Source: Linepithema humile
Taxonomy: Eukaryota > Arthropoda > Insecta > Hymenoptera > Formicidae
Direction: 5' to 3'
Assembly: GCF_040581485.1 (NCBI RefSeq)
Contig: NC_090130.1
Coordinates: 1,240,001 to 1,304,000 of the forward strand
DNA: 64,000 nt
Shown: piece after piece, positions 36,017 through 47,029 of the stretch
How positions within the stretch are numbered: the stretch's first letter is position 1
Layout of the letters: each line of letters starts with the position of its first letter
The notes under the pieces: generated by a model
The model's database searches: none
Told to the model about the DNA's origin: nothing
What the model saw: the letters and a program-made list of their open reading frames with translations, nothing else
Program-made: the position numbers and the translations under genes

Positions 36017-37185
36017 ACATAGGCATAAAGTTTGAGCAAATCAATGAACATCTTAAAATATGACAAACAATAATAAATATGTAATGCCACAAGCTTGGGA
36101 TAATACCATGTTACATATACCTCAACGACAATTTGCGAGAACTCAATGCAATAAATGGATGATATGGATTATAATGTAAGACTATTCGTGTAATTATTGT
36201 AATTACTGTCAATCAAATTTTGCGCTGCTAACTAATAATATAATATCTTTGTAGACATCTTCATTTAGATGTACGTAAAATATCTCGCGAGCTAGACTCC
36301 ATATTCAAAGAGATAACTTTCAAAATGGGATATTACTTTATTCACATGACAATTGAATTGAATGCTATTTTTGATCTGATATTCAATCGCAGTTGTACAA
36401 AAGACATAGTATTGTACAGTACTTTTACCATATTATGGTTTTCCGAGAATATTTTGAAACTTTTCGTCTATAATTTAGTGTGCGAGAAAGTCAGCAACCA
36501 AGTATCAAATTTGTGTGTCTACATTCAAAATGCATTCATTCAACATTTTTTCGTTTTTAGTAATGTGTGAGTACAAATTGTGTGTGTGTGTGTATTGAAT
36601 TTTAAATTACTAAATTAAACGACTTATTTTTACTTTTGCGTATTTCAATTTCAAACAAATTCAACAAAAAAATTCCTAAGTAAAATATTGCAGACTATGA
36701 ACGATGTTGAAACATGTGAAAATGTAAGTAATAATATAACTTTAACAAATGTAATTAAACTATTTCAGATAAAAAGTGGTCATTATCTAACGTCATTATT
36801 TTCTGTCATAATATTGACATAATGTCGTCATGATTAGTAATTAAGACCGCAAAAAAGTCACATAATGCTTACTACTTGGTATATCTTATTGTTAATTTAG
36901 TTTTAAAAATGCAAAATTATATATAAAAGTCTCTATTATATTAAACTAACAGATCACACAACTATTGTTACATATAAAACAGTCGCCCTTCAGATTTTGC
37001 GGAATTGGTTTTTTCCAATTTGGTTACAAATTTGTTTATGGGGTATGATTATAATTATCATAAATTATCATCAATATATAAAACAAAATTTAATGTTTAC
37101 AAAAATTACTGTGTTCCAGTTTGTCTCATCAGTTAGAACTGTTCTAGTTATATTAATACAAGCGTATATACAATCAGAAAATTAG
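36017..37185 (+). pseudogene. headless gustatory receptor pseudogene, copy 14 (exons 3-7)
   Basis: Exons 36017-36175, 36255-36501, about 36655-36723, 36953-37042, 37120-37185; no exons 1-2. Exon 3 has lost two bases at its start and one in CTTAAAATATGAC; between them the frame meets TGA. The exon 5 acceptor is AA instead of AG. Exon 4 lacks one codon and reads IFKEITFKMG. No LTR is present, unlike copies 6 and 10, although the upstream junction is the same. The exon 4 sequence is closest to copy 15. Confidence 0.85.
36577..36594. repeat. GT repeat in intron 4 of copy 14
   Basis: Short (GT)n tract; a longer one stands at the matching place in copy 15. Confidence 0.7.
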
Positions 37186-37307
37186 ATTAAACATATATAG
37201 TTAAAGCAATATACGGATGTAGAAATATCTTAAACCATCGTCGGCGTACAATATCCTGAATGTAAAACGTTTTTTTAATATATATTTCAATTATATGTGT
37301 ATTTCTA

Positions 37308-37519
37308 CACTAAAAAAAAATGTTTTGTTTGATTCATCTAACCGTCTGTTCAATTTTGAACAAAACAGATAGATTTTGATCAAATCTATCAGAATTCTTA
37401 TTAATGCAATAAGATTCTGGCAAATTCAACCAAAATCTGGTAGATTCAACCAGAATCTGTTTGTTTTGTTCAAAATTGAACAGGCAATCTATTGAATCAA
37501 ACAAAACTTCATCTCAGTG
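37308..37519. mobile_element. MITE A behind copy 14
   Basis: Starts CACTAAAAAAAAATGTTTTG and ends CATCTCAGTG; same site and TA context as behind copies 1 and 12. Confidence 0.7.
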
Positions 37520-37669
37520 CATCATATTAAACAAGATGTATTATACAAAGCGTATAAATATTACTTTCAAGAGAAAATTTCAAATTAATTTGATAATTTT
37601 AGTTGATACCAACTAAAAACAATACTATCGTATATTAATATGTTATTAATAAATTTTTTCATTGAGAAA

Positions 37670-37960
37670 AAGTTTTGCTTCATTCAATGCAATAAACTGT
37701 CTGTTCGATTTTAGACAAAACTGACAGATTCTCGTCGGATCTACTAGAATTCTTATTAATGTAACAAAATTCTGGTAGATGCAATCAAAATATAGTAGAT
37801 TTAACCAGAATCTGGTTTAATTAACTCGTAACCAAACAGATTGTTGAATCTGTTAGAATCTTGTTGCATTAATAGAAATTCTGGTGGATTTAACCAGAAT
37901 CTGTTTGGTCCAAAATCGAACAGATAATTTGTTAAATCAAACAGAACATTTTTCTAAGAG
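37670..37960. mobile_element. MITE B behind copy 14
   Basis: Starts CATTGAGAAAAAGTTTTGCT, ends TTTTCTAAGAG; interior matches MITE B elsewhere. Confidence 0.6.
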
Positions 37961-38163
37961 TTTGAACGGACATTACAAGAACGTACAAATTTAATTTTTT
38001 AACTAAAAATGTTTTGTCTATCTATTATCACATCTGTTTTCATAAATTGCAATATGTATAATTCAATGGATCGATAATTCTTAAGTGCATTAGAATAACA
38101 ATTATAATAACGAAGTCGAGTCAAAGTTGTAGGGTAGAAAATAGACAGTTTGCAATATTTGCC

Positions 38164-41100
38164 ATGAACAAGAGTGTTCACACGGTTTTATCACCGCTGC
38201 TAATAATTAATTATGTGTTTGGTTTAAGAATCGTCCAATTATCGACAGGTCATCTAAGACCATGGTTTGGACTCTTCTATATATTGCTATTATGGTTAAT
38301 TTATTATTTTCTACGAGTGCACATTATAATAATATATCTAAACTTCGGTGTAATTTTAATTCTTGATTGCCTGTGCAATTTTATGGTGTTATTATCAATT
38401 CTGTTTGGAGTTTATCACAATAAGGTAAGAAAATGCCCGTATAATCTCTTGTAATAATCGATTTTCTGATAACCAATCTTAATCTTTTTCGGACAGTTTT
38501 AATATTAGAAATATGTTAACATTAATTTTAAATAAATGTAAACAGCTTTATTATATACTTATACATATATATATAGAGAAAATTTTATATTAAAAATTAT
38601 TATGTACGGCAGTAGTCGCGAACCATGAAAAAAATTGTAAAAATTTTTATTATGTTTTTTACATGTGAAACACAGTAAAAATTTTTGCTTTGCGGCTTCA
38701 TCGTTCACGGTTACTGCCATACATAGTAATTTTTCATATAAAATTTCCTGCGTGTATATCTAATATGACCATATATAAAAATGTGAAATATCATTTATGT
38801 TTAAAAACCAAATCTTTTCCCAAGTGTTAAATAAAATTTAATTTCTTTAAAACAAATATAAAATATATCTAAAAACAATAATATATAAATATTTTACAAC
38901 ATAATCTTTCGTAAACCAAAATTATGGCAATATCACGCATAAAATCGAATTCTTAAAAAAACATCAAATATAAGATCTGTCAAAAAGTTCGATGCAATTT
39001 TTTAATACAAATAGAATCATTTTATTAATAAACACATTGCTTCACCAAATAAATCAAATATTTTCCATTGTTCTCGATAACGTTTCGAAAATAGCGGGTA
39101 TGCTTTGATTAAATTGCAAATTGTGTCATCATCCACCTTTATGGAGCGTCCAAATCACAGATAGTCATTGAACACAAAATTGCAGTATTCAAATTTTGAA
39201 AACCATTTCCTAACTGTTTTGCAAGTTACTGCAGCTTTTCCATATACTTTAAAAAATGTCTTCGGTAGTGGTAAAAACCTTTAAATTTCACAAAACTTAA
39301 ATGACGTAAAGTGACAAAAATGCAACTTTTCGTCGCCCATTTCTTTATCATAATTATCAAAAAAATGAGAATGTGTAAAGTTTATAACAAAATATAATAC
39401 ATAAACATTTTTAACAGCTGTGACATTATTAAAAAATTTCAGCGATATCTATTAAAAACTGAACTAAACTTTGACAGACCTTATACTTATCTATTGTTAT
39501 CGTACATTACCATAAATTGCTTTTTTTCTTTTTCTTGCACCAGAAATTTAAAAATTGTCTGAAAAAGATAGCTATTGTGGACACCACATTGGAAAACTTA
39601 GGAATAATAACAAATTATCAGCGGCTACATAAACAAATAATATGGACCGTTGTAGGATGGTTTGCAATTGCAATATTAATAAACAATGTGCATATAATAA
39701 TTATTAAAAAAATATTTGATTGTAACACTATGACAGCTATCTCTTTTGCTTATCTATTAAACCATCGTTTTCATATCAACCTGCTAGGAGATTTGACAAT
39801 GACGAGTATTATTGGGTCAGTATTTTTAATATACAAATATTATTTTTAAAATAAAAAATTGGTCAGTTTTAATATACAATAAAAACAACGCAAAATATAT
39901 TAAAAACTTTTTACAATTGTATGTATATTTATTAATATTAAACTTTAACCACAAGTTTTTCTTTCATAATTAGATACGTAGGCTTAAAGTTTGATCAAAT
40001 CAATGAACATCTTAAAAATATAGAAAATAATAATAAATATGTAATGCCACAATCTTGGGATAATATCGGGTTACATACAACACAACGACAATTTGCGAAA
40101 ACTCAATGCAATAAATGGATGATATGGATTATAATGTAAGACTATTCGTGTGATTATTGTAATTACTGTCAATCAAATTTTGCGCTGCTAACTGTAATAT
40201 CATATCTTCGTAGACATCTTCATTTAGAACTACGTAAAATATCTCGCGAGCTAGACTCCATATTCGGAGAGATGACTTTGAAAATGGGATATTACTTTAT
40301 TCACATGACAATTGATTTGAATAGTATTTTTCATTCGATATTCAATCGCAATTATACAAATAACATAGTATTGTACAGTACTTTTACCATATTATGGTCT
40401 TCCGAGAATATTTTGAAACTTTTCGTCTATAATTTAGTATGCGAGAAAGTCAGCAACCAGGTATCAAATTTGTGTGTTCACATTCAAAATGCATTTATTT
40501 AACATTTTTTCGTTTTTAGTAATGCATGAGTACAAATTGTGTGTGTGTGTGTGTGTGTTGAATTTTAAATTACTAAATTAAACGACTTATTTTTACTTTT
40601 GCATATTTCAATTTCAGGCAAATTCAACAACAAATTTCCTAAGTAAAATATTGCAGACTATGAACGATGTTGAAACATGTGAAAATGTAAGTAATAATAT
40701 AACTTTAACAAATGTCATTAAACTATTTCAGGTAGAAAGTGGTCATTATCTAACGTCATTATTTTCTCTCATAATATTGACATAATGTCGTCATGATTAG
40801 TAATTAAGACCGCAAAAAAATGTCAGATAATGCTTACTACTTGGTATATCTTATTGTTAGTTTAGTTTTAAAAATGCAAAATTATATATAAATGTCTCTA
40901 TTATATTAAACTAACAGATCACACAACTATTGTTACATATAAAACAGTCGCCACTCAGATTTTGCGGAATTGGTCTTTTCCAATTTGGCTACAAATTTGT
41001 TTATGGGGTATGATTATAATTATCATAAATTATCATCAATATACAAAACAAAATTTAATGTTTACAAAAATTACTGTGTTCCAGTTTGTCTCATCAGTGG

Positions 41101-41165
41101 GAACTGTTCTAGTTATATTAATACAAGCGTATACAAAATCAGAAAATTTGATAGAACATATATAG
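38164..41165 (+). CDS. gustatory receptor, copy 15 (7 exons, 393 aa, long intron 1)
   Basis: Exons 38164-38424, 39544-39815, 39974-40135, 40214-40460, 40618-40686, 40918-41007, 41085-41165. Open frame. Exon 4 lacks one codon (FGEMTLKMG). Exon 3 has unusual residues (NIENNNKYVMPQSWDNIGLH). Exon 7 ends SENLIEHI at the later stop. Intron 1 (about 1.1 kb) holds a MITE and the antisense mariner fossil. Sister of copy 16 in exons 1-2. Confidence 0.89.
38575..38755. mobile_element. MITE in intron 1 of copy 15
   Basis: About 180 bp with inverted ends (TTATTATGTACGGCAGTA on the left, TACTGCCATACATAGTAA on the right). It occurs at the same place in copy 16 (about 43850-44030), so it predates their split. 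ATATAT flanks hide the target site. Confidence 0.65.
38985..39275 (-). pseudogene. mariner transposase fossil, antisense in intron 1 of copy 15
   Basis: The best preserved fragment: on the minus strand a frame reads VYGKAAVTCKTVRKWFSKFE, then after a stop FGRSIKVDDDTICNLIKAYP. These are the helix-turn-helix and VDDD linker blocks of mariner-type transposases. The catalytic region is absent. Confidence 0.75.
40536..40560. repeat. GT repeat in intron 4 of copy 15
   Basis: (GT)n of about 11 units. Confidence 0.8.
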
Positions 41166-41265
41166 TTAAAGCAATATACGAATGTAGAAATATATTAAAC
41201 CATCATCGGCGTACAATATCCTGAATGTAAAACGTTTTTTTAATATATATTTCAATTATATGTGT

Positions 41266-41525
41266 CCCGAGTCGAAATTTTTAGCCTAGATTAAACCTAC
41301 AAGTTTTGTCGAATTTGGAGAACCAATGTTCAAAAGAGTTTTTTTGTTTATTCGAATAAATTTTTAGTTATTTATAATACTAAATATAATACTGAGTTGC
41401 ACTTAATTTTTAAAAATATTTTTTACTATTTATTTTAATATTTTTAGTAGGAATTCAAGGAACATTATTAGAGGCACAAATAACCATGTATGAGGTTTAT
41501 AGTAGGTTTTAAATTTCGACTCGGG
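41266..41525. mobile_element. 260-bp inverted-repeat insert behind copy 15
   Basis: Ends are CCCGAGTCGAAATTT and AAATTTCGACTCGGG. Other copies read ATATGTGTATTTCTAC here without interruption; in this copy the insert splits it and GT is repeated on both sides. A 2-bp GT duplication does not match the TA, TTAA or 8-bp types elsewhere in the window. Confidence 0.75.
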
Positions 41526-41534
41526 GTATTTCTA

Positions 41535-41861
41535 CACTGAAAAAAATGTTTCATTTGATTCATCTAACCGTCTGTTCACAATTTTGGACGAAACAGACAG
41601 ATTTTGATCAAATCTATCAGAATTCCTATTAATGGAATAAGATTCTGGCAGATTCAACAAAAATCTGGTAGATTCAACAATCTGTTTGATTACGAGTTAA
41701 CGAACTCATATTCTAGAAGAATCTATTATAATAGAATCTCGTTGACATCAATTAGATTTTGATAAATTTGACCAGAATGTGATAAATTCAACCAGAATTT
41801 GTTTGTTTTGTTCAAAATTGAACAGGCAATCTATTGAATCAAACATAACTTCGTCTCAGTG
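41535..41861. mobile_element. MITE A behind copy 15 (expanded core)
   Basis: Starts CACTGAAAAAAATGTTTCAT and ends GTCTCAGTG. The interior has about 110 bp extra near 41680-41790, built of AGATTCAAC-like and GAATCTCGTT units. Confidence 0.65.
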
Positions 41862-42004
41862 CATCACCATATTAAACAAAGTGTATTATACAAAGTGTAT
41901 AAATATTACTTTCAAGAGAAAATTTTAAATTAATTTGACAATTTTAGTTGATACCAACTAAAAACAATACTATCGTATATTAATATGTTATTAATAAATT
42001 TTTT

Positions 42005-42300
42005 CACTGAAAAAAAGTTTTGCTTGATTCAATAAACTGTCTGTTCTATTTTGGACAAAACTGACAGGTTCTCGTTGGATCTACTAGAATTCTTATTAAT
42101 GCAACAAAATTCTGGTAGATGCAATCAAAATATAGTAGATTTAACCAGAATCTGGTTTGGTTAACTCGTAACCAAACAGATTGTTGAATCTGTTAGAATC
42201 TTGTAGCATTAATAGAAATTCTGGTAGATTTAACCAGTATCTGTTTGGTCCAAGATTGAACAGATGGTTTGTTGAATCAAACAAAACATTTTTTTCATAG
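42005..42300. mobile_element. MITE B behind copy 15
   Basis: Starts CACTGAAAAAAAGTTTTGCT and ends ATTTTTTTCATAG; the left end is the least eroded copy of this element. Confidence 0.65.
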
Positions 42301-42348
42301 TTTAAACGGCTATTACAAAAACATACCAATTTAATTTTTTATCTAAAA

Positions 42349-42506
42349 ATGTTTTGTCTCTCTATTATGAGATCTGTTTTCATAAATCGCAATATGTATA
42401 ATTCAATGGATCGATAATTCTTAAGTGCATTAGGGTAATAATTATAATAACGAAGTCGAGTTGAAGTTGTAGTGCAGTCGGTAGAAAACAGTTTGCAATA
42501 TTTGCC
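42349..42506 (+). promoter_or_regulatory. upstream module, long-intron type (copy 16)
   Basis: Same order of boxes as before copy 3. The inverted repeat here is ATAATT (42414-42419) with AATTAT (42440-42445) around CTTAAGTGCATTAGGGTA, so both arms differ from copy 3 in a matching way. The box before the ATG is GCAATATTTGCC. Confidence 0.55.
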
Positions 42507-45500
42507 ATGAACAAGAGTGTTCACGCGGTTTTATCGCCGTTGCTAATCATCAATTACGTGTTTGGTTTAAGAATCGTCCAATTACCGACAGGTCATCTAA
42601 GACCATGGTTTGGATTCTTCTATATGTTGCTATTATGGTTAATTTGTTATTTTCTTCGAGTGCACATTATAATAACATATCTTAACTTTGATGCAACTTT
42701 AATTCTTGATTGGTTGTGCAATATCATAGTGTTATTATCAATTCTGTTTGGTATATATCACAATAAGGTAAAAAAATGTCCATGTAATCTCTTGTAATAA
42801 TCAATTTTCTTATAACTGATCTTAATTTTTTTCGGACTGTTTTAATATTCAAAGTAAGTTAATTGTAAATAAATGTGAACAGTTTTATTAGTATACATAT
42901 ATATATAAATAAAATTTTCTCTGTGTATATATGTATATATACAGGGTGTCAATTAAGTCCCGGGACGGCTGAATATATTCTCATGTAAGGTATTTTTGAA
43001 AAAGATCAAGGTCATTTCTGAAGTAATTTTCAACGAGGAATTCAACGGTGACCTTCAATTTTGACATAAAATACTGTAATTTACAAGCCTCATAACTCGA
43101 AAAGTACTTAATGAAAAATAACTTTATTATAGTGTTTTGAAAAGCTCTTGACACCAGCTATTAGATTTTGGAATCAAAAATAGGGGTTTCTATTTAAAAA
43201 AACCTAACCTAACCTTGAAATGACCTTGAAGGTCAAGCTCAAGGTCAAATTGAAGGTCACCGTTGAATTCCTCGTTGAAAATTACTTCAGAAATGACTTT
43301 GACCTTTTTCAAAAATACCTTACATGAGAAAATATTCAGCCGTCCCGGGACTTAATTGACACCCTGTATATATATATATATACAGGGTATCTGTCATAAG
43401 GTGTCTTACCGAAAAGATACAAGTAGATCTCGTTATTCTGAACAAAAAGTTCTATATCATTTTGCAAACAACCACGTAAAATTTCGAGTAATTAATTAAA
43501 AAAGATTGGCCAATAAGCGCACGATCGGGCAGTGAGCTAACGAAAAGTTATTGTTTACGCGTCGCTTTTTGTGCCGTCTTCCGCCCGATTTGTCGCGAGC
43601 AGCAGTCGCGCGTTTCGGGTAGGCGATGGGCCGTACGCCCAGATGTATTAACAACGGCGCGCGTTACCGTCACCGTCGCTACGGTCAGCCCACTGCCCGA
43701 TCACGCGCTTATTGGCCAATCTTTTTTAATTAATTACTCAAAATTTTACGTGATTGTTTGCAAAATGGTATAGAACTTTTTTGTTCAGAATAACGAGACC
43801 TACTTGTATCTTTTTGGTGAGACACCTTATGACAGACACCCTGTATATACACGGAAAAAATTTTATATAAAAAATTACTATGTACGGCAGTAGTCGCGGA
43901 CCATAAAGGAATTGTAAAAATTTTTACTATGTTTTTCATATGTAAAACATAGTAAAAATTTTTGTTCCGCGGCTTCATCGTCCGCGGTTACTGCCATACA
44001 TAGTAATTTTTCATATACAATTTTCTCGTATATCTAATATGATCATATATAAAAATATGAAATATCATTTATGTTTAAAAACCAAATCTTTTTTCAAGTG
44101 TTGAATAAAATTTAATTTCTTTAAAACAAATATAAAATATATCCAAAAACAATAATATATGAATATGTTATAACATAATCTTTTGCAAACCAAAATTATG
44201 ATAATATCACTCATAAAATCAAATTCTTAAAAAAACATCAAATATAGAATCTGTCTAAAAGTTCGATGCAATTTCTCAATACAAATACAATCATATTATT
44301 AATAAACACATTGCTTCACCTAATAAATCAAATACTTTCCATTGTTTTCGATAACGTTTCGAAATTAGCGGGTATGCTTTGATTAAATTGCAAATTCAAT
44401 CATCATCCACCTTTATGAGGCATCTAAACCACAGATAGTCATTGAGATCGAAATTGCAGTATTCAAATTTTGAAAACCATTTTCAAACTGTTTTGCAAGT
44501 TACTGTAATTTTTCCACATACTTAAAAAAATGCCTTCGGTAGTGGCAAAAGCATTTAAACCTCTACAAAACTTAAATGACGTAAAGTGACAAAAATGCAA
44601 CTTTTCGTCGCTCATTTTCTTTATCATAATGATCAAAATAAGAATGTGTAAAGTTTATAACAAAATATAATATATAAACATTTTTAACCGCTGACATTAT
44701 TAAAAAATTTCAGCGATATCTATTAAAAATTGAATCAAACTTTGACAGACCTTATATTTATCTATTGTTATCGTACATTACCATAAATTGCTTTTTTTCT
44801 TTTTCTTGCACCAGAAATTTAAAAATTGTCTGAAAAAGTTAGCTATTGTGGACACCACATTGGGAAACTTAGGAATAATAACAAATTATCAGCGGCTACG
44901 TAAACAAATAATATGGACTGTTGTAGGATGGTTTGCAATAGCAATATTAATAAACAATATGCATATGATAATTATTAAAAAATTATTTGATTGTGACGCT
45001 ATGACAGCTATCTATTTTTCTTATGTATTGAACCATCGCTTTCATATCACCCTCCTAGCAGATCTGACAATGACGAGTATTATTAGGTCAGTATTTAAAA
45101 TATACAAATATTATTTTTAAAATTAACAATGAGTACGTTTTAATAAAAAGTAAAAACATCGCAAAATTTATTAAAAACTTTTTACATTGTATATATATTA
45201 ATTAATATTAATTTTTAACCAAAAATTTCTCTTTCATAATTAGATATGTAGGCTTAAAGTTTCATCAAATCAATGAACATCTTAAAAATATAGAAAACAA
45301 TAATAAATATGTAATGACACAAGCTTGGGATAGTATAGTATTACATACAACTCAACGACAATTTGCAAAAACTCCATGCAATAAATGGATGATATGGATT
45401 ATAATGTAAGATTATTTGTGTAATTATTGTAATTACTGTCAATCAAATTTTGTGCTGCTAACTGTAATATCATATTTTCGTAGGCATCTTCATTTAGAAT

Positions 45501-46408
45501 TACGTAAAATATCTCGCGAGCTAGACTCCATATTCGGAGTAGAGACGACTTTGAAAATGGGATATTATTTTATTTACATAACAATTGATTTGCATAGTAT
45601 TTTTTATCTGATATTCAATCGCAGTTATACAAATGACATAGTTATTTACAATATTTTTACCATATTATGGTTTTCCCAAAGTATTTTAAAATTTCTCATC
45701 TATAATTTAGTGTGCGAGAAAGTCAGCAACCAGGTATCAAATTTGTGTGTTTACATTCAAAATGCATTTATTCAAATTTTTTCGTTTTTAATAATTGTAT
45801 GAGTACAAATTGTGTTAAAATTTAAATTACTAAATTAAACGACTTATTTTTACTTTTGCATATTTCAATTTCAGGCAAATTCAACAACAAATTTTTTACG
45901 TAAAATATTGCAGTCTTCGAACGATGTTGAAACATGTGAAAATGTAAGTCGTAATATAACTTTAACAAATGTCATTAAACTATTTCAGGTAGAAAGTGGT
46001 CATTATCTAACGTCATTATTTTGATGTCATAATATAGACATAATGTCGTCATGATTAGTAATTAGAACCGCTAAAAAACGTCAGATAATGCTTACTACTT
46101 GGAATATCTTATTGTTAGTCTAGTTTCAAAAATGCAAAATTATATATAAATGTCTCTATTATATTAAACTAACAGATCACACAACTATTGTTACATATAA
46201 AACAATCGCCACTCAGATTTTGCGGAATTGGTCTTTTCCAATTTGGCTACAAATTTATTTATAGGGTATGATCATAAGTATCACAAATTATCATCAATAT
46301 ATAAAGCAAAATTTAATGTTTAAAAAAATTACTGTGTTCCAGTTTGTCTCATCAGTTGGAACTGTTCTAGTTATATTAATACAAGCGTATACACAAACAG
46401 AAAATTAG
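42507..46408 (+). CDS. gustatory receptor, copy 16 (7 exons, 389 aa, 2-kb intron 1)
   Basis: Exons 42507-42767, 44815-45086, 45244-45405, 45484-45733, 45875-45943, 46176-46265, 46343-46408. Open frame. Intron 1 is about 2 kb because of three inserted elements plus the mariner fossil. Two conserved glycines at exon ends are changed to Arg by G-to-A next to intact donors: exon 2 ends ATTAG (SIIR) and exon 6 ends TATAGG (YR). Exon 4 begins with Met at its split codon. Exon 7 uses the early stop. Confidence 0.87.
42942..43366. mobile_element. 425-bp TA-flanked inverted-repeat element in intron 1 of copy 16
   Basis: Arms of about 120 bp, starting CAGGGTGTCAATTAAGTCCC on both strands and nearly identical (CGTTGAATTCCTCGTTGAAA). 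Flanked by TA. CAGGG ends with TA flanks fit a Tc1/mariner-type MITE. The high identity of the arms suggests a recent insertion. Confidence 0.85.
43383..43843. mobile_element. 461-bp TA-flanked inverted-repeat element in intron 1 of copy 16
   Basis: Ends CAGGGTATCTGTCATAAGGT and ACCTTATGACAGACACCCTG, with arms of well over 150 bp including AAGATTGGCCAATAAGCGC. The core is GC-rich (CGCGCGTTTCGGGTAGGCGA), in strong contrast to the array. Separated from the previous element only by a short TA run. Confidence 0.85.
43850..44030. mobile_element. MITE in intron 1 of copy 16
   Basis: Counterpart of 38575-38755, with cleaner arms: AATTACTATGTACGGCAGTA against TACTGCCATACATAGTAATT. Confidence 0.7.
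44265..44550 (-). pseudogene. mariner transposase fossil, antisense in intron 1 of copy 16
   Basis: Aligns to the fossil in copy 15, with further substitutions in the VDDD region. Confidence 0.65.
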
Positions 46409-46528
46409 ATTAAACATATATAGTTAAAGCAATATACGTATGTAGAAATATCTTAAACCATCGTCGGTGTACAATATTCTGAATGTAAAATTTTTTTTAT
46501 ATATATTTCAATTATATGCGTATTTCTA

Positions 46529-46823
46529 CACTGAAAAAAATATTCCGTTTGATTCAACAAACCGTCTATTCGATTTTGGACAAAACTGACAGGTTCTCGT
46601 CGGATCTACTAGAATTCTTATTAATGCGACAAGATTCTGGTAGATTCAATCAAAATTTAGTAAATTTAATCAGAATATGGTTTGGTTATCTCGTAACTAA
46701 ACAGATTGTTGAATTTGTCAGAATCATGTTCCATTAATAGAAATTCTGGTGGAATTAACCAGAATTTTTGGTCCAAATTCGAACAAATGGTTTGTTGAAT
46801 GAAACAGAACATTTTTCTCAGAG
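46529..46823. mobile_element. MITE A/B recombinant behind copy 16
   Basis: Begins as element A (CACTGAAAAAAATATTCCGT) and after TTTTGGACAAAACTGACAGG continues as element B to TTTCTCAGAG. Recombination in the shared TTTTGGAC stretch would remove the sequence between A and B. Confidence 0.7.
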
Positions 46824-47029
46824 TTTAAACGACTATTACAAAAACATACCAATTTAATTTTTTATCTAAAAATGTTTTGTCTATCTATTATGATATCTGT
46901 TTTCATAAATCGCAATATGTATAATTCAATGGATCGATAATTCTTAAGTGGATTAGGATAACGATTATAATAACGAAGTCGAGTCGAAGTTGTAGTGCAG
47001 TCGGTAAAGAACAGTTTGCAATATTTGCC

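Noticed and set aside
43195..43215. CCTAACCTAACCT resembling the insect telomere repeat
   Set aside because: Only two to three units within the loop of a TA-flanked element; not a telomeric tract.
43730..43978. 82-aa minus-strand ORF
   Set aside because: It runs across the arm of one element into the next MITE; composition follows the repeats.
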